Below are positions 48,031 to 56,935 of a stretch of DNA of 64,000 bases, piece by piece. The notes below the pieces were generated by a model. It was not told the origin of the DNA, did no database searches, and worked only from the letters and a program-made list of their open reading frames with translations. The position numbers and the translations under genes were made by a program. Position 1 is the stretch's first letter; every line of letters starts with the position of its first letter. The stretch comes from Flagellimonas sediminis (GTDB lineage Bacteria > Bacteroidota > Bacteroidia > Flavobacteriales > Flavobacteriaceae), in the NCBI RefSeq assembly GCF_010500845.1, contig NZ_JAAAMI010000005.1:282113-346112 (forward strand). The letters are read 5' to 3'.

Positions 48031-48813
48031 ATGGAGGTCGATTTTAACATGGTCCAAAGGACCAAGCAATTCTTCGAGGAGATAGGCGATCTTTCCCATT
48101 TCGCGGCACGCTTTTTTAAGCAGGCCGTAAATTCTCCCTTTGAGTTCAAAGAACTGTTGAGACAATGTTACCAAGTGGGAAACAGGTCTTTATTATTGGT
48201 CGTGACCACCGGATTTATCATCGGTCTAGTACTGACCTTGCAGACCAGGCCCACCTTGATCGAGTTTGGGGCGGTTTCTTGGATGCCCAATATGGTGGGC
48301 ATTTCCATAGTAAGGGAAGTAGGTCCTGTAATCACTGCCCTTATCTGTTCCGGGAAGATCGCCTCCGGTTTTGGGGCCGAATTGGGTTCCATGAAGGTGA
48401 CCGAGCAAATTGATGCCATGGAGGTTTCGGGCACCAATCCCTTTAAGTATTTGGTGGTCACCCGAATTTTGGCAGCGACCCTCATGTTGCCGTTACTGGT
48501 CATTTTCGGGGATTTGATTGCCCTGTATGGTTCTTCCCTGGTGGAATTCTTCAAAGGGAATGTCTCGTTCCGACTTTATTTCAACAAAGTTTTTGAAGCA
48601 CTGTCCTTCGGGGATTTGATTCCAGCCACCATCAAGTCCTTCTTTTTTGGTTTTGTGATCGGATTAACAGGCTGCTATAAAGGGTATAAGACGGGTAGGG
48701 GAACGGCTGGCGTTGGCATTGCCGCCAACACCGCTGTGGTCATGGCCTCCTTGCTACTCTTCGTGGTCGATTTTATTGCCGTATTCGTTTCTGATATTTT
48801 TTATGAACTGTAG
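48031..48813 (+). CDS. mlaE: MlaE-family ABC transporter permease
   Basis: 260 residues with 5-6 membrane helices and the MlaE/YrbE signatures REVGPVITALICSGKIASGFGAELGSMKVTEQIDAMEV and GTAGVGIAANTAVV (given here in parts: REVGPVITAL near residue 91, TEQIDAMEV near 128). It is the inner-membrane permease for phospholipid transport between inner and outer membranes. Followed immediately by mlaF: the TAG stop and next ATG touch. Confidence 0.95.
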   Translation: MEVDFNMVQRTKQFFEEIGDLSHFAARFFKQAVNSPFEFKELLRQCYQVGNRSLLLVVTTGFIIGLVLTLQTRPTLIEFGAVSWMPNMVGISIVREVGPVITALICSGKIASGFGAELGSMKVTEQIDAMEVSGTNPFKYLVVTRILAATLMLPLLVIFGDLIALYGSSLVEFFKGNVSFRLYFNKVFEALSFGDLIPATIKSFFFGFVIGLTGCYKGYKTGRGTAGVGIAANTAVVMASLLLFVVDFIAVFVSDIFYEL

Positions 48814-49596
48814 ATGAAAATAGAAGATAAAACAGTGCCCATAAGAGAGGCCCCGACCTCGGAAGAAATCGTCATAAAGATCAAAGATCTCCGCAAGTGC
48901 TTTGGGGACAATGAAGTTTTGAAAGGGTTCAACATGGTTTTGCGGAAAGGTGAAAATTTGGTGGTCATGGGCAAATCAGGTTCCGGCAAATCCGTAATGA
49001 TCAAATGTTTGGTGGGACTGATGGCTCCTGATAGCGGAATCATCGAGGTTTTAGGCAAAAATATTGACCAACTAGACCAAATGGAACTGGATGAGCTTCG
49101 TTCCGATATTGGTTTTCTGTTTCAGGGAAGTGCCCTGTACGATTCCATGACGGTGCGTGAAAATTTGGAGTTTCCCATGCGCCGACATCGTAAGAAATTC
49201 GAAGGAATCACCGATACCTTACCTTTGGTAAAGGAAGCACTTGAGAATGTGGGATTGGCCCATACCATGGATTTGATGCCCTCGGAACTTTCGGGAGGAA
49301 TGAAAAGACGAGTGGCGTTGGCACGTGCCATCATCCTGAAACCAAAATTGATCTTGTACGATGAGCCCACCAGTGGCCTTGACCCCATTACCTCCAAAGA
49401 GATCATAGAACTCATGCGGAACATTCAACATAAATATGGCACTTCGGCATTGATCATCACCCACGATGTGGATTGCGCCCGCGTAATTTCGGAACGGATG
49501 ATCTTATTGGTAGATGGGATCAATTACGCAGAGGGAACCTTTACGGAGCTGATTGGTTCCCAAGATCCCAAGGTAAACGCATTTTTTAAAAAGTGA
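48814..49596 (+). CDS. mlaF: MlaF-family ABC transporter ATPase
   Basis: 260 residues: Walker A GKSGSGKSVMIK near 51, Q-loop FLFQGSALYDSMTV, signature LSGGMKRRVALARAI near 163, Walker B LILYDEPTSGLDP and His-switch ITHD. It powers MlaE-type lipid transport. It starts directly after mlaE and ends 1 nt before mlaD. Confidence 0.95.
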   Translation: MKIEDKTVPIREAPTSEEIVIKIKDLRKCFGDNEVLKGFNMVLRKGENLVVMGKSGSGKSVMIKCLVGLMAPDSGIIEVLGKNIDQLDQMELDELRSDIGFLFQGSALYDSMTVRENLEFPMRRHRKKFEGITDTLPLVKEALENVGLAHTMDLMPSELSGGMKRRVALARAIILKPKLILYDEPTSGLDPITSKEIIELMRNIQHKYGTSALIITHDVDCARVISERMILLVDGINYAEGTFTELIGSQDPKVNAFFKK

Positions 49597-49597
49597 T

Positions 49598-50587
49598 ATG
49601 ACAAACAAGACTTCCATTCAAAATCTGAAACTGGGCATCTTTGTGGTGTTGGGCACCTTATTGATCCTAGTGGCATCCTATCTCATTGGGAATAGACAAA
49701 ATATGTTCGTTAAAAACTTTACGGTGAATGCTGTCTTTAACAATGTAAATGGGTTGCAAGTGGGGAACAATGTCCGTTTTTCGGGAATCAATATCGGTAC
49801 GGTAGATAAAATTGATATGATGAACGATACTACCATCGTAGTCCAAATGAAGGTCGAGAAAAAAATGAGGGAACACATTAGGAAAAATGCCATTGCCACT
49901 ATTGGTTCGGATGGTTTGGTGGGCAGTATGCTTGTGAATATCGTGCCAGGGGTAGGGGAAGCGGCTTCCGTTATGGAGGGAGATCGTTTGGAATCATACA
50001 GTAGGATTTCTTCCCAAAACATGCTCAACACCCTTAGCGTTACCAATGAGAATGCTGCTTTGCTCACTTCAGATCTGCTAAAGGTGACCCAATCCTTGAT
50101 GGATGGCAGGGGAACGTTGGGACGCTTGCTCAACGATACTAAAATGGGCGACGACCTGAAACAGATCATGAGCAATCTCAAATATAGTAGCCAAAAGATG
50201 AACCGAACGATGGATGAGTTGCAAAGAATGGTTCAAGGGGCACAATCGGACCAAACTATTTCGGGCATGCTGCTTTCCGATAGTGTATCGGCAAAGAAAC
50301 TCAATACTATCCTCATCAATATGGATAGTACCAGTGCTCAAATCAATAAAACGGCCCAAACCCTGAACCAATGGGTGGGTGAGATGAAAAACGGCAAAGG
50401 TGCCCTTCAATACGCAATCCAGGATACCGTTTTGACCAGCCAATTCATGAGGACCATGAAGAACATTGAGGAAGGGACCGAAAAATTCAATGAAAACATG
50501 GAAGCGCTAAAGCACAATTTTTTGACTCGAGGTTATTTTCGAAGACTGGAAAAGGAACAGAAAAAAGCCAACGAAAACAGGAATTGA
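49598..50587 (+). CDS. mlaD: MlaD-like MCE-domain substrate-binding protein
   Basis: 329 residues: one N-terminal membrane anchor (LGIFVVLGTLLILVASYLIG), an MCE domain (about 38-120; VFNNVNGLQVGNNVRFSGINIGTV) and a long helical C-terminal region (about 160-320) with coiled-coil character, longer than E. coli MlaD and closer to LetB/Mam-style tails. It binds lipids in the periplasm for MlaE/F. Confidence 0.92.
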   Translation: MTNKTSIQNLKLGIFVVLGTLLILVASYLIGNRQNMFVKNFTVNAVFNNVNGLQVGNNVRFSGINIGTVDKIDMMNDTTIVVQMKVEKKMREHIRKNAIATIGSDGLVGSMLVNIVPGVGEAASVMEGDRLESYSRISSQNMLNTLSVTNENAALLTSDLLKVTQSLMDGRGTLGRLLNDTKMGDDLKQIMSNLKYSSQKMNRTMDELQRMVQGAQSDQTISGMLLSDSVSAKKLNTILINMDSTSAQINKTAQTLNQWVGEMKNGKGALQYAIQDTVLTSQFMRTMKNIEEGTEKFNENMEALKHNFLTRGYFRRLEKEQKKANENRN

Positions 50588-50594
50588 TCTTGAA

Positions 50595-51272
50595 CTAAGG
50601 ATTCAGGATCATCCCATCTTCCATTTGGATGATACGATCGGTACGTTTGGCAAAATCCTCATCATGTGTCACCACCAAAAGTGATAACCCTTGCTCTTCC
50701 TTTAGGTTTTTGAAAATGTTGAACACGTTTTCCGAGTTGTGGCTGTCCAGATTCCCTGTAGGCTCGTCGCCCATTAAGATGGTGGGGTCGTTGATCAGTG
50801 CGCGTGCAATGGCAACTCGCTGTTTTTCACCACCTGAAATACGTGATGCCCTTTGGTCGGCCAAATGTCCGATATGTAACATTTCCAACTTTTGCAGGGC
50901 ATCCTTTTCAATCTGGGCATTGGTTTTTTCCGCCAATTTTTTTGCCGGTAGCATCACGTTTTCCAATACACTGAATTCTGAAAGCAAGTAATGGAACTGA
51001 AATACAAAACCAATGTTCTTGTTACGGATACGTGATAATTGTTGATGGGTCTTTCCGGTGACCAACTCGTGGTTGAGGTACAACGCTCCGGTATAATCGG
51101 TATCCATCGTGGAAAGAATGTAGAGTAAGGTGGATTTACCGGAACCGGATTTACCCATGATAGTGGCAAATTCCCCTTTCTTCACTCCAAAAGTAATGTC
51201 CCTAAGTACATGAAAATCCTTGGGTTTGTGAAAATGCTTGTCAATATTTCTTGCTTCCAGTACGTAGTCCAT
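50595..51272 (-). CDS. ABC transporter ATPase, LolD/MacB type
   Basis: 225 residues: Walker A GKSGSGKSTLLYIL near 38, Q-loop FVFQFHYLLSEFSVLENV, signature ISGGEKQRVAIARAL near 141, Walker B ILMGDEPTGNLDS. Last gene of a three-gene unit with an FtsX-type permease (gap 7 nt) and an HlyD-type adaptor; the set forms a MacAB-like exporter. Converges with mlaD, 7 nt between stops. Confidence 0.93.
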   Translation of the reverse strand: MDYVLEARNIDKHFHKPKDFHVLRDITFGVKKGEFATIMGKSGSGKSTLLYILSTMDTDYTGALYLNHELVTGKTHQQLSRIRNKNIGFVFQFHYLLSEFSVLENVMLPAKKLAEKTNAQIEKDALQKLEMLHIGHLADQRASRISGGEKQRVAIARALINDPTILMGDEPTGNLDSHNSENVFNIFKNLKEEQGLSLLVVTHDEDFAKRTDRIIQMEDGMILNP

Positions 51273-51279
51273 AGTGCTC

Positions 51280-52542
51280 CTAGGTTCCCCTGATGATTTT
51301 CACCGGATCCATTTTTCTGGCCCTATTGGATGGCAGGTACCCGGCAATAAAGGTTGATAAAAGGGCAAAAGTAATCCCTATTATATAATAGGCGGGGTTG
51401 TAATTGACGGGATAGGTAGTGATGGTGGGCAATGCTTCTGTTTCAAAAGGGGCATGATCGATAGCTCGAGAAAGTACAAATCCGATGAGCAAGCCAAGTA
51501 TTCCACCAACAAATCCGATGATCATGGCCTGCGCCATAAAGATGAGTTGCACGTCTCTACCTGAAAACCCGGTTGCCTTTAATATGGCAATGTCCTTCAT
51601 TTTTTCATAGATGAGCATGTTCAAAATGTTGTAGATGCCAAATCCGGCCACGATCAAAAGGGTAATGGAGACAGCATACGTGATCAAGTTCCTGATGTTG
51701 GAACCTGTTTCAAACTGTGCATTGGCCTGGTTGATATCGATGGCTTTCGTTTTAAATTGTGTCTCCAACTGTCGCGCCATGGGTACTGCCTGGGCAATGT
51801 CCACCAATTTTATATTGATGTCCGTGACATAATTTTCGGCCTCACCTAAAATACGTTGAACGGTCTTTAGGTTGGCAAAACTCTGGGAATCATCAATTTC
51901 TGCAATACCGCTTTGATAAATACCCACAATCTTCAAGGGGAAAATGTTTCCGTACACAGTGCTGATCTGTACCCTGTCACCCACGTGTAACGACATTTTT
52001 TTGGCCAATCCGGCACCTAGTAATATACCACTGTCATTGTTTTTCAATGCTTCTGGAGTACCCTCAACAATGTTATCCTGGATATTGGAAAGACGGACCT
52101 CTTCCATAATGTCCACACCTACCAGGTTACCTCCCAATTCAATTGACCCCGACAGATAAAATATCTGTGCCCGAAGTTGTGGTGTGGCCCCTTTTACGTT
52201 AGGGTGCTTTTTGAGGTAATCCAAGATGGGCAGGGCATTGTGTATTTTTTTTTGGTTCTGTTTGGGTTTTATGGAATGTACCATGTTGAAAGCATCCTTG
52301 AATTCGCCATATAATGATATGGGTTGATGGTCCGAAGGTCTTATTTCATTATAAATATGGATGTGGGGCGTTTGGTTGAGTATTAGGTCATCTAGCATGC
52401 CGTTGAGTCCAGTCATGAAACTGACCAAGGTTATGTAAGCCCCGATTCCAAAGGTAACACCAAGGGTGGCAGTGCCCGTAGACTTCATCTTGGTCAACAA
52501 ATGGGTCTTGGCTATCCCTAGTATGACACTCCAATTGATCAT
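51280..52542 (-). CDS. FtsX-like/MacB-type ABC permease
   Basis: 420 residues: a TM helix near the N-terminus, a large periplasmic MacB_PCD domain (about 45-285) and three C-terminal membrane helices (SITLLIVAGFGIYNILNMLIYE; LIFMAQAMIIGFVGGILGLLIG; YIIGITFALLSTFIAGYLPS). Arrangement fits LolC/E and MacB permeases. Its start overlaps the adaptor gene's stop by 4 nt (ATGA). Confidence 0.92.
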   Translation of the reverse strand: MINWSVILGIAKTHLLTKMKSTGTATLGVTFGIGAYITLVSFMTGLNGMLDDLILNQTPHIHIYNEIRPSDHQPISLYGEFKDAFNMVHSIKPKQNQKKIHNALPILDYLKKHPNVKGATPQLRAQIFYLSGSIELGGNLVGVDIMEEVRLSNIQDNIVEGTPEALKNNDSGILLGAGLAKKMSLHVGDRVQISTVYGNIFPLKIVGIYQSGIAEIDDSQSFANLKTVQRILGEAENYVTDINIKLVDIAQAVPMARQLETQFKTKAIDINQANAQFETGSNIRNLITYAVSITLLIVAGFGIYNILNMLIYEKMKDIAILKATGFSGRDVQLIFMAQAMIIGFVGGILGLLIGFVLSRAIDHAPFETEALPTITTYPVNYNPAYYIIGITFALLSTFIAGYLPSNRARKMDPVKIIRGT

Positions 52543-53624
52543 GGTTCGGGTTTGTAGATGGCCGTTTTTTCAGTGATCCCTCCCAAGATCTCCACCCTAT
52601 CCAAATTTTGTAGGCCAAGGGTCACTTCGGTTTCTCCATCATCGGTCAATACTTTAGAACCTTGTACTAAGTATTCCTTTGGAATGGTAAGCGTTGTTGC
52701 CTTTTCCGAGATGATGATATTGCCTTCACCGGAAAGCCCTGGATATAAAGTGGTGGGCGGATCCACGAACCATGCTTCAACCTTAAAGGTTTGGGAGCGT
52801 TCATCCTTTCGTGGATAGATTTTGTGCAAGGTGGCTTCAAACACCCTTGAATTGTAGGAATCCAAGGTGATGAATACCCGTTGTCCCAATTTCAACTTTA
52901 CAATATCCACCTCATCCACCAAGAGTTCCACAATGAAGATGTCGCTGCGGCCAACAGCGGCAACGGGTTCCACGGTATTCACTATTTCGCCTGGATTCTT
53001 GTAAATGGCGTACACCTTTCCGTCTATTTTGCTGGTGATGGTAAAATCCTCCGTCGTGGTCAGTGAGGTTTGATAATTGTTCTGTGCCTGACGGAGTTGG
53101 GTTTCCAATTCATTTTTGGACTGTTGGTATTTCTTTTTCAGCAGTTTTAAATTGTTTTGGGAAAGCTCAAATGCCAATTTACGGTTGTCGAACTCCACTT
53201 TGGAACCGATATTCTGGTCCCAAAGGTTTTTTTGACGGTAATAGTTGATGGAATCGTTTTGGAGTTTAAGCTCCGCTGCTTGGATCTCATCCATGATACT
53301 ATACAACATCGCCGCATTCCCGTTATAATTTTCCTGTGCCAGCTTCAGGGCCAATTTGGCGTTCTCAAGGTTCAGTTCCGGGGAAGTGTTCGTAATTTGT
53401 AGGATCCGATCCCCTTTGGACACTTCATCGCCTTCTTCTACCCAAACATGGTCCAAAATACCCATCACAATGGAGTAGGCTTGGTAGAGGCTATCCGGTT
53501 GAACGGTTGCCGAGGCATAGACCGATTCGGTCAACGGCATGGATTGGGGATAGGTTTTTTCCTTTTTTTTGCCACAGGAGAACAAAACAGGGAAAATTAG
53601 CAAAAACAGTATCGAATGTTTCAT
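52539..53624 (-). CDS. HlyD/MacA-type periplasmic adaptor, lipoprotein
   Basis: 361 residues from ATG 53624 (another ATG three codons earlier is possible). Lipobox LFSCGKKK; biotinyl-lipoyl-like domain around DHVWVEEGDEVSKGDRILQI, a long coiled coil (about 85-180), and a beta-barrel/MP domain (about 190-345). It would link the FtsX-type permease to an outer-membrane channel, which is not encoded nearby. First gene of the exporter operon. Confidence 0.9.
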   Translation of the reverse strand: MKHSILFLLIFPVLFSCGKKKEKTYPQSMPLTESVYASATVQPDSLYQAYSIVMGILDHVWVEEGDEVSKGDRILQITNTSPELNLENAKLALKLAQENYNGNAAMLYSIMDEIQAAELKLQNDSINYYRQKNLWDQNIGSKVEFDNRKLAFELSQNNLKLLKKKYQQSKNELETQLRQAQNNYQTSLTTTEDFTITSKIDGKVYAIYKNPGEIVNTVEPVAAVGRSDIFIVELLVDEVDIVKLKLGQRVFITLDSYNSRVFEATLHKIYPRKDERSQTFKVEAWFVDPPTTLYPGLSGEGNIIISEKATTLTIPKEYLVQGSKVLTDDGETEVTLGLQNLDRVEILGGITEKTAIYKPEP

Positions 53625-53755
53625 GATGAACATCGTGATTGAACCTTCAAATTACTAATAAAAAACAGAACTAAAACATGAGAAGGGTCAGGATGGTCCG
53701 TTTATGGTCAAAACCTTGTTTACATGGATTTTATCTCAAACAAAATACTACTCCA

Positions 53756-53798
53756 TGACGCAGATCATTGCATTTGGAAACCTTTCCTTTTTCCTTTG
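53756..53798 (+). promoter_or_regulatory. CRP/FNR-type operator and promoter of ytfI-ytfJ-uspA
   Basis: TGACGCAGATCA (53756-53767, flanked by A and T) fits TGA-N6-TCA; TTCCTTTG (53791-53798) matches TAnnTTTG at all but one base. Spacing from centre to box is 29.5 bp. The expected transcript start is about 10 nt before the first ATG. Confidence 0.55.
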
Positions 53799-53812
53799 CC
53801 TCAAAAAAGCGG

Positions 53813-54304
53813 ATGATACTATATGCTTTGATATTGTTCGTTGTGCTACTTGTCCTTGGGTTACTCTTTATACCGATCCAAATTTATATCGATACGGATT
53901 CTGCGAGGTATTTTTTAAGGCTGAAAGGACTTGTCAGGTTAAGCTTTGAACCTGATGAAAAGGAGATAGTAAGGGTACGTATGCGTTTCCTGTTCGTGGA
54001 ACGGAGTTTTTATCCTATTACCGATTCCCATACATCGAGAAAGAAACATGGAAAAGACAAGAAAATGGGTTCAGGGAGAAGGTTAGGGTTTCGGAAGGTC
54101 ATCCGGCTCCTAAAATCCTTCAAAGTACGCGAATTTGCATGGGAAATGGATACTGGAGATTACATCACCAATGCTAAAATGTACCCTGCTTTTGCTTTTA
54201 TGGACCACTACTGGGGCCATTGCAACATCAATTTTCAAGATAGGAACCATTTACGGGTGGACTTACGCAATAGGCCCATCTGGATCATAAAATCAATTGT
54301 TTAA
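53813..54304 (+). CDS. DUF2953-like (YtfI-type) membrane protein
   Basis: 163 residues from ATG 53813 (the frame extends 15 codons upstream, into the operator/promoter). One N-terminal membrane helix (MILYALILFVVLLVLGLLF) and a beta-rich domain (YFLRLKGLVRLSFEPDEKEIVRVRMRFLF), as in DUF2953 proteins. In Bacillus the same two-gene order (ytfI-ytfJ) belongs to the sporulation set; here the next gene is the YtfJ homologue. Confidence 0.75.
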   Translation: MILYALILFVVLLVLGLLFIPIQIYIDTDSARYFLRLKGLVRLSFEPDEKEIVRVRMRFLFVERSFYPITDSHTSRKKHGKDKKMGSGRRLGFRKVIRLLKSFKVREFAWEMDTGDYITNAKMYPAFAFMDHYWGHCNINFQDRNHLRVDLRNRPIWIIKSIV

Positions 54305-54320
54305 CAGTAAACTAAAGGTC

Positions 54321-54695
54321 ATGGATTTACATTTTGAAGAATTATTGAACAAGGTCACGGACTTTATTAAAACAGAGGCCAAGACCGAAACTATTGTGGG
54401 GGAACCCTTCCAACTGGGAGAATTTAAGTGTGTTCCCGTAATCAAGGTAGGTATGGGCTTTGGCTCCGGAGGTGGTGAAGGGATCGAAGGGAAGACCAGA
54501 AAAGGTGAAGGAGTTGGTGCAGGTGCCGGTATTGGCATCCAACCCATCGGTTTTTTGGTAACCAAGGGAGATGAGATTTCTTTCTTGGAAGCCGGCAAAA
54601 CACACGGTTTGGCCGCAGCTTTTGAGAAAGTGCCCGATTTGATCGAACGCATCGTCAAGGAACGCAACAGAAAAGAAGAAGAAGTTGTAGTATAA
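54321..54695 (+). CDS. GerW/YtfJ-family protein
   Basis: 124 residues from ATG 54321 (the frame extends eight codons upstream). Motifs GEPFQLGEFKCVPVIKVGMGFGSGGGEG and GAGAGIGIQPIGFLV are the GerW (YtfJ) Gly-rich signature. The family was named for a Bacillus spore protein but also exists in non-sporulating bacteria, where its role is unknown. It follows the YtfI-like gene by 16 nt and precedes uspA. Confidence 0.9.
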   Translation: MDLHFEELLNKVTDFIKTEAKTETIVGEPFQLGEFKCVPVIKVGMGFGSGGGEGIEGKTRKGEGVGAGAGIGIQPIGFLVTKGDEISFLEAGKTHGLAAAFEKVPDLIERIVKERNRKEEEVVV

Positions 54696-54714
54696 AATTG
54701 GCGTTCTTGACTCA

Positions 54715-54748
54715 CCGGGTTGTACTGTTGGGGGATAGCACAACCCGG
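54715..54748. other. GC-rich hairpin between the ytfJ-like gene and uspA
   Basis: CCGGGTTGT pairs perfectly with ACAACCCGG (9 bp) round a G-rich loop, with two further pairs inside. No T-run follows on the plus strand, so it is not a clear terminator; it may be a weak one, an attenuator, or an RNA-stability element limiting read-through to uspA. Confidence 0.6.
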
Positions 54749-54785
54749 CTTCCCATTTCTTTAACCACATAACAAAAATCAAGTC

Positions 54786-55643
54786 ATGAAAAATATGCTG
54801 TTGCCCACCGATTTTTCAAGAAACGCATGGAATGCCATAGAGTATGCTTTGCATTTTTTTAAAGATGAAAAATGCAAGTTTTATATCTTGAATACCTATA
54901 CACCTGCATTTTACAGAATGGATTATCTTTTAGGTGGACCCGCGATGAGTGCCGTTCCCGATTTTGGACTGGATATTTCGTTGGAAGGATTGGAAAACAC
55001 CGTAAAGCGTATCGAAAAGGAATATAAGAACCCAAACCACAGTTTCGAAATGATTTCTTCTTTCAATACGCTATCCGATGAAATACGGGAATTTTCGGAA
55101 CGAAGGAAAGTGGATATGGTGGTCATGGGTACCCAGGGTGCCACTGGGGCAAAGGAGTTTTTTTTAGGTTCCAATACGGTACATGTGCTCCGCAAAAGCA
55201 AGGTGCCTGTTTTGGTAGTGCCCCGTTCCTATGATTTCAAACCCATCAAGGATGTGTTACTGCCCACAGGCTATGAATCCAAATACAAAGCGGAAGAATT
55301 GGAACCATTGATGGCCATTGCAACAAGGTTCAAGGCAAAACTACACGTGTTGCATGCTTTGGAGGACTTTGAACTGACTCCATCACAAAAAGATAACAAA
55401 TCCTATTTAAAACAAATGTTCAAAAACCTTCAGGACATTGTCTTTGTTGACACCACGGAGGAATACATGCCCAATATTGTGCATACCTATATTGAAAAAA
55501 ATCACGTGGGACTCGTAGTCATGATGAACAGGAAACATCAATTTTTAGATCAACTATTGTTGAGGCACCATGTGGATATGCTGGGATACCATTGCGATAT
55601 TCCTTTTTTGGTGCTGCGGGATACCTCTGAACTTTCCAAATAA
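54786..55643 (+). CDS. Universal stress protein, tandem UspA domains
   Basis: 285 residues with two Usp folds (about 1-145 and 155-280). The first has the ATP-binding type signature VVMGTQGATGAKEFFLGSNTVHVL (given as VVMGTQGATG then GSNT, near residues 112-130); the second lacks it (VVMMNRKHQFLDQLLL). Such proteins respond to starvation, hypoxia or other stresses. It is downstream of ytfI-ytfJ on the same strand. Confidence 0.93.
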   Translation: MKNMLLPTDFSRNAWNAIEYALHFFKDEKCKFYILNTYTPAFYRMDYLLGGPAMSAVPDFGLDISLEGLENTVKRIEKEYKNPNHSFEMISSFNTLSDEIREFSERRKVDMVVMGTQGATGAKEFFLGSNTVHVLRKSKVPVLVVPRSYDFKPIKDVLLPTGYESKYKAEELEPLMAIATRFKAKLHVLHALEDFELTPSQKDNKSYLKQMFKNLQDIVFVDTTEEYMPNIVHTYIEKNHVGLVVMMNRKHQFLDQLLLRHHVDMLGYHCDIPFLVLRDTSELSK

Positions 55644-55693
55644 TTTTTTTAACACCTCTGAACTTTAGCCGATCTGTGCTGATTACAGTTCTT

Positions 55694-55701
55694 TATTTTT
55701 G
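55694..55701 (+). promoter_or_regulatory. -7 box of the TlpA-type gene
   Basis: TATTTTTG, a perfect TAnnTTTG, ends only 4 nt before the ATG at 55706, suggesting a near-leaderless transcript. Confidence 0.45.
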
Positions 55702-55705
55702 TGGT

Positions 55706-56887
55706 ATGAAATACTTTTATGGATTGCTACTGATTCCTTTTTTTCTTGTATCATGTTTACAAAAGCCCATGCTTTCTGGTGATTTGGATATTTCACAAGC
55801 TGAAGGGTTGAAACCAATGGTATATTTGGTCCAACCGGAGAATTTTGACCAATTGGGGCAAAGCTTTGTCGGGAAACTGTTAGATTCTGCAGAGGTCGAT
55901 GGAAGGGGCCATTTTGAATTTGAGGCGTTGAAGAACGTTGAAGGTCAAGTTTTGTTGGAAGTGGTGGTTCAAAAGAAAGGGGAACGGTACGCCAATCGAT
56001 TGGAAAACGAAAATCCGGATTCGGACAATTATATGCCGTTGATCTGGACTCGTGGGGAAACATTGGTGATAAATGCCGCCATAGATCAATTTCAATCATC
56101 GGTCACTATAGAAAATCCATCAACGGTAAATGCTTCTTTCCTTGAACTTCGAGATTTAAAAAAGAATGCTTTTTTGAAGTATAAAAACACTCTGGAACTA
56201 TTGCAAGGGGATGAGCAATTGTTGGAGCGTGAAAAAGCACTACATGAATATCAAGCTATTCTGATGCAATTTGCTGATGCTACCCCAGAACTGTTTCCAG
56301 CTTTAATGGCGATTAAATGGGTGAGTCCAGAAGGCAATTACGAACGCATTCCCGAATTTTTGGTCAACCAAGGAGTAAAATGGTCCGAACGTTATCCAAA
56401 CGACCGATGGGTCAAAGAGTTGGCAGCTTTGGCCAGTAAAGAAAAATTGCCCATTTTGGTCGGGGATCAAATGTCCAATCTTGAATTTCCCATGGTTGAC
56501 GGTTCCAAAACCAGCCTCAATGCTATCACGGATGGTAAAAAGCTCCTTGTTTTAGATGTGTGGGCCTCTTGGTGTGCCCCCTGTCGGCTAGAAAACCGAA
56601 ATGTGCTGTTGCCCCTTTGGCAAAAGTACCATGATAAAGGCTTTCAGGTGATTGCATACGCCTTGGAAAGTAACAGACCCGCTTGGGAAAATGCCATCCA
56701 AAAGGATGGGGCAAACCGCTGGCTCCATGCCTCACATCTCGAAGGGGACCAAAACCCTATAATGGATTCCTTGCGGATACACACTATTCCTGCCAATTTC
56801 ATTTTAGATGGAAATGGCAAAGTGTTGGCAAAAAATCTTCACGGAGAGGATTTGGTCCAATTTGTGGCAAATTACTTGGGTGATTGA
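55706..56887 (+). CDS. TlpA-family disulfide reductase, lipoprotein
   Basis: 393 residues from ATG 55706 (the frame extends ten codons upstream across the -7 box). Lipobox LVSCLQ; an N-terminal DUF4369-like beta domain, a helical linker, and a C-terminal thioredoxin domain with the intact redox motif WASWCAPCRLE near 290 and cis-proline TIPANFIL. A thiol-disulfide oxidoreductase anchored at the envelope. Confidence 0.9.
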   Translation: MKYFYGLLLIPFFLVSCLQKPMLSGDLDISQAEGLKPMVYLVQPENFDQLGQSFVGKLLDSAEVDGRGHFEFEALKNVEGQVLLEVVVQKKGERYANRLENENPDSDNYMPLIWTRGETLVINAAIDQFQSSVTIENPSTVNASFLELRDLKKNAFLKYKNTLELLQGDEQLLEREKALHEYQAILMQFADATPELFPALMAIKWVSPEGNYERIPEFLVNQGVKWSERYPNDRWVKELAALASKEKLPILVGDQMSNLEFPMVDGSKTSLNAITDGKKLLVLDVWASWCAPCRLENRNVLLPLWQKYHDKGFQVIAYALESNRPAWENAIQKDGANRWLHASHLEGDQNPIMDSLRIHTIPANFILDGNGKVLAKNLHGEDLVQFVANYLGD

Positions 56888-56935
56888 CCAATTAAGTGAA
56901 AATCCAAATCTAAGTAGTGTCCAATTTCATGGACT

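Noticed and set aside
53704..53949. 81-codon ORF in another frame around the ytfI-like start
   Set aside because: Crosses the operator and promoter and overlaps the better-supported DUF2953 frame.
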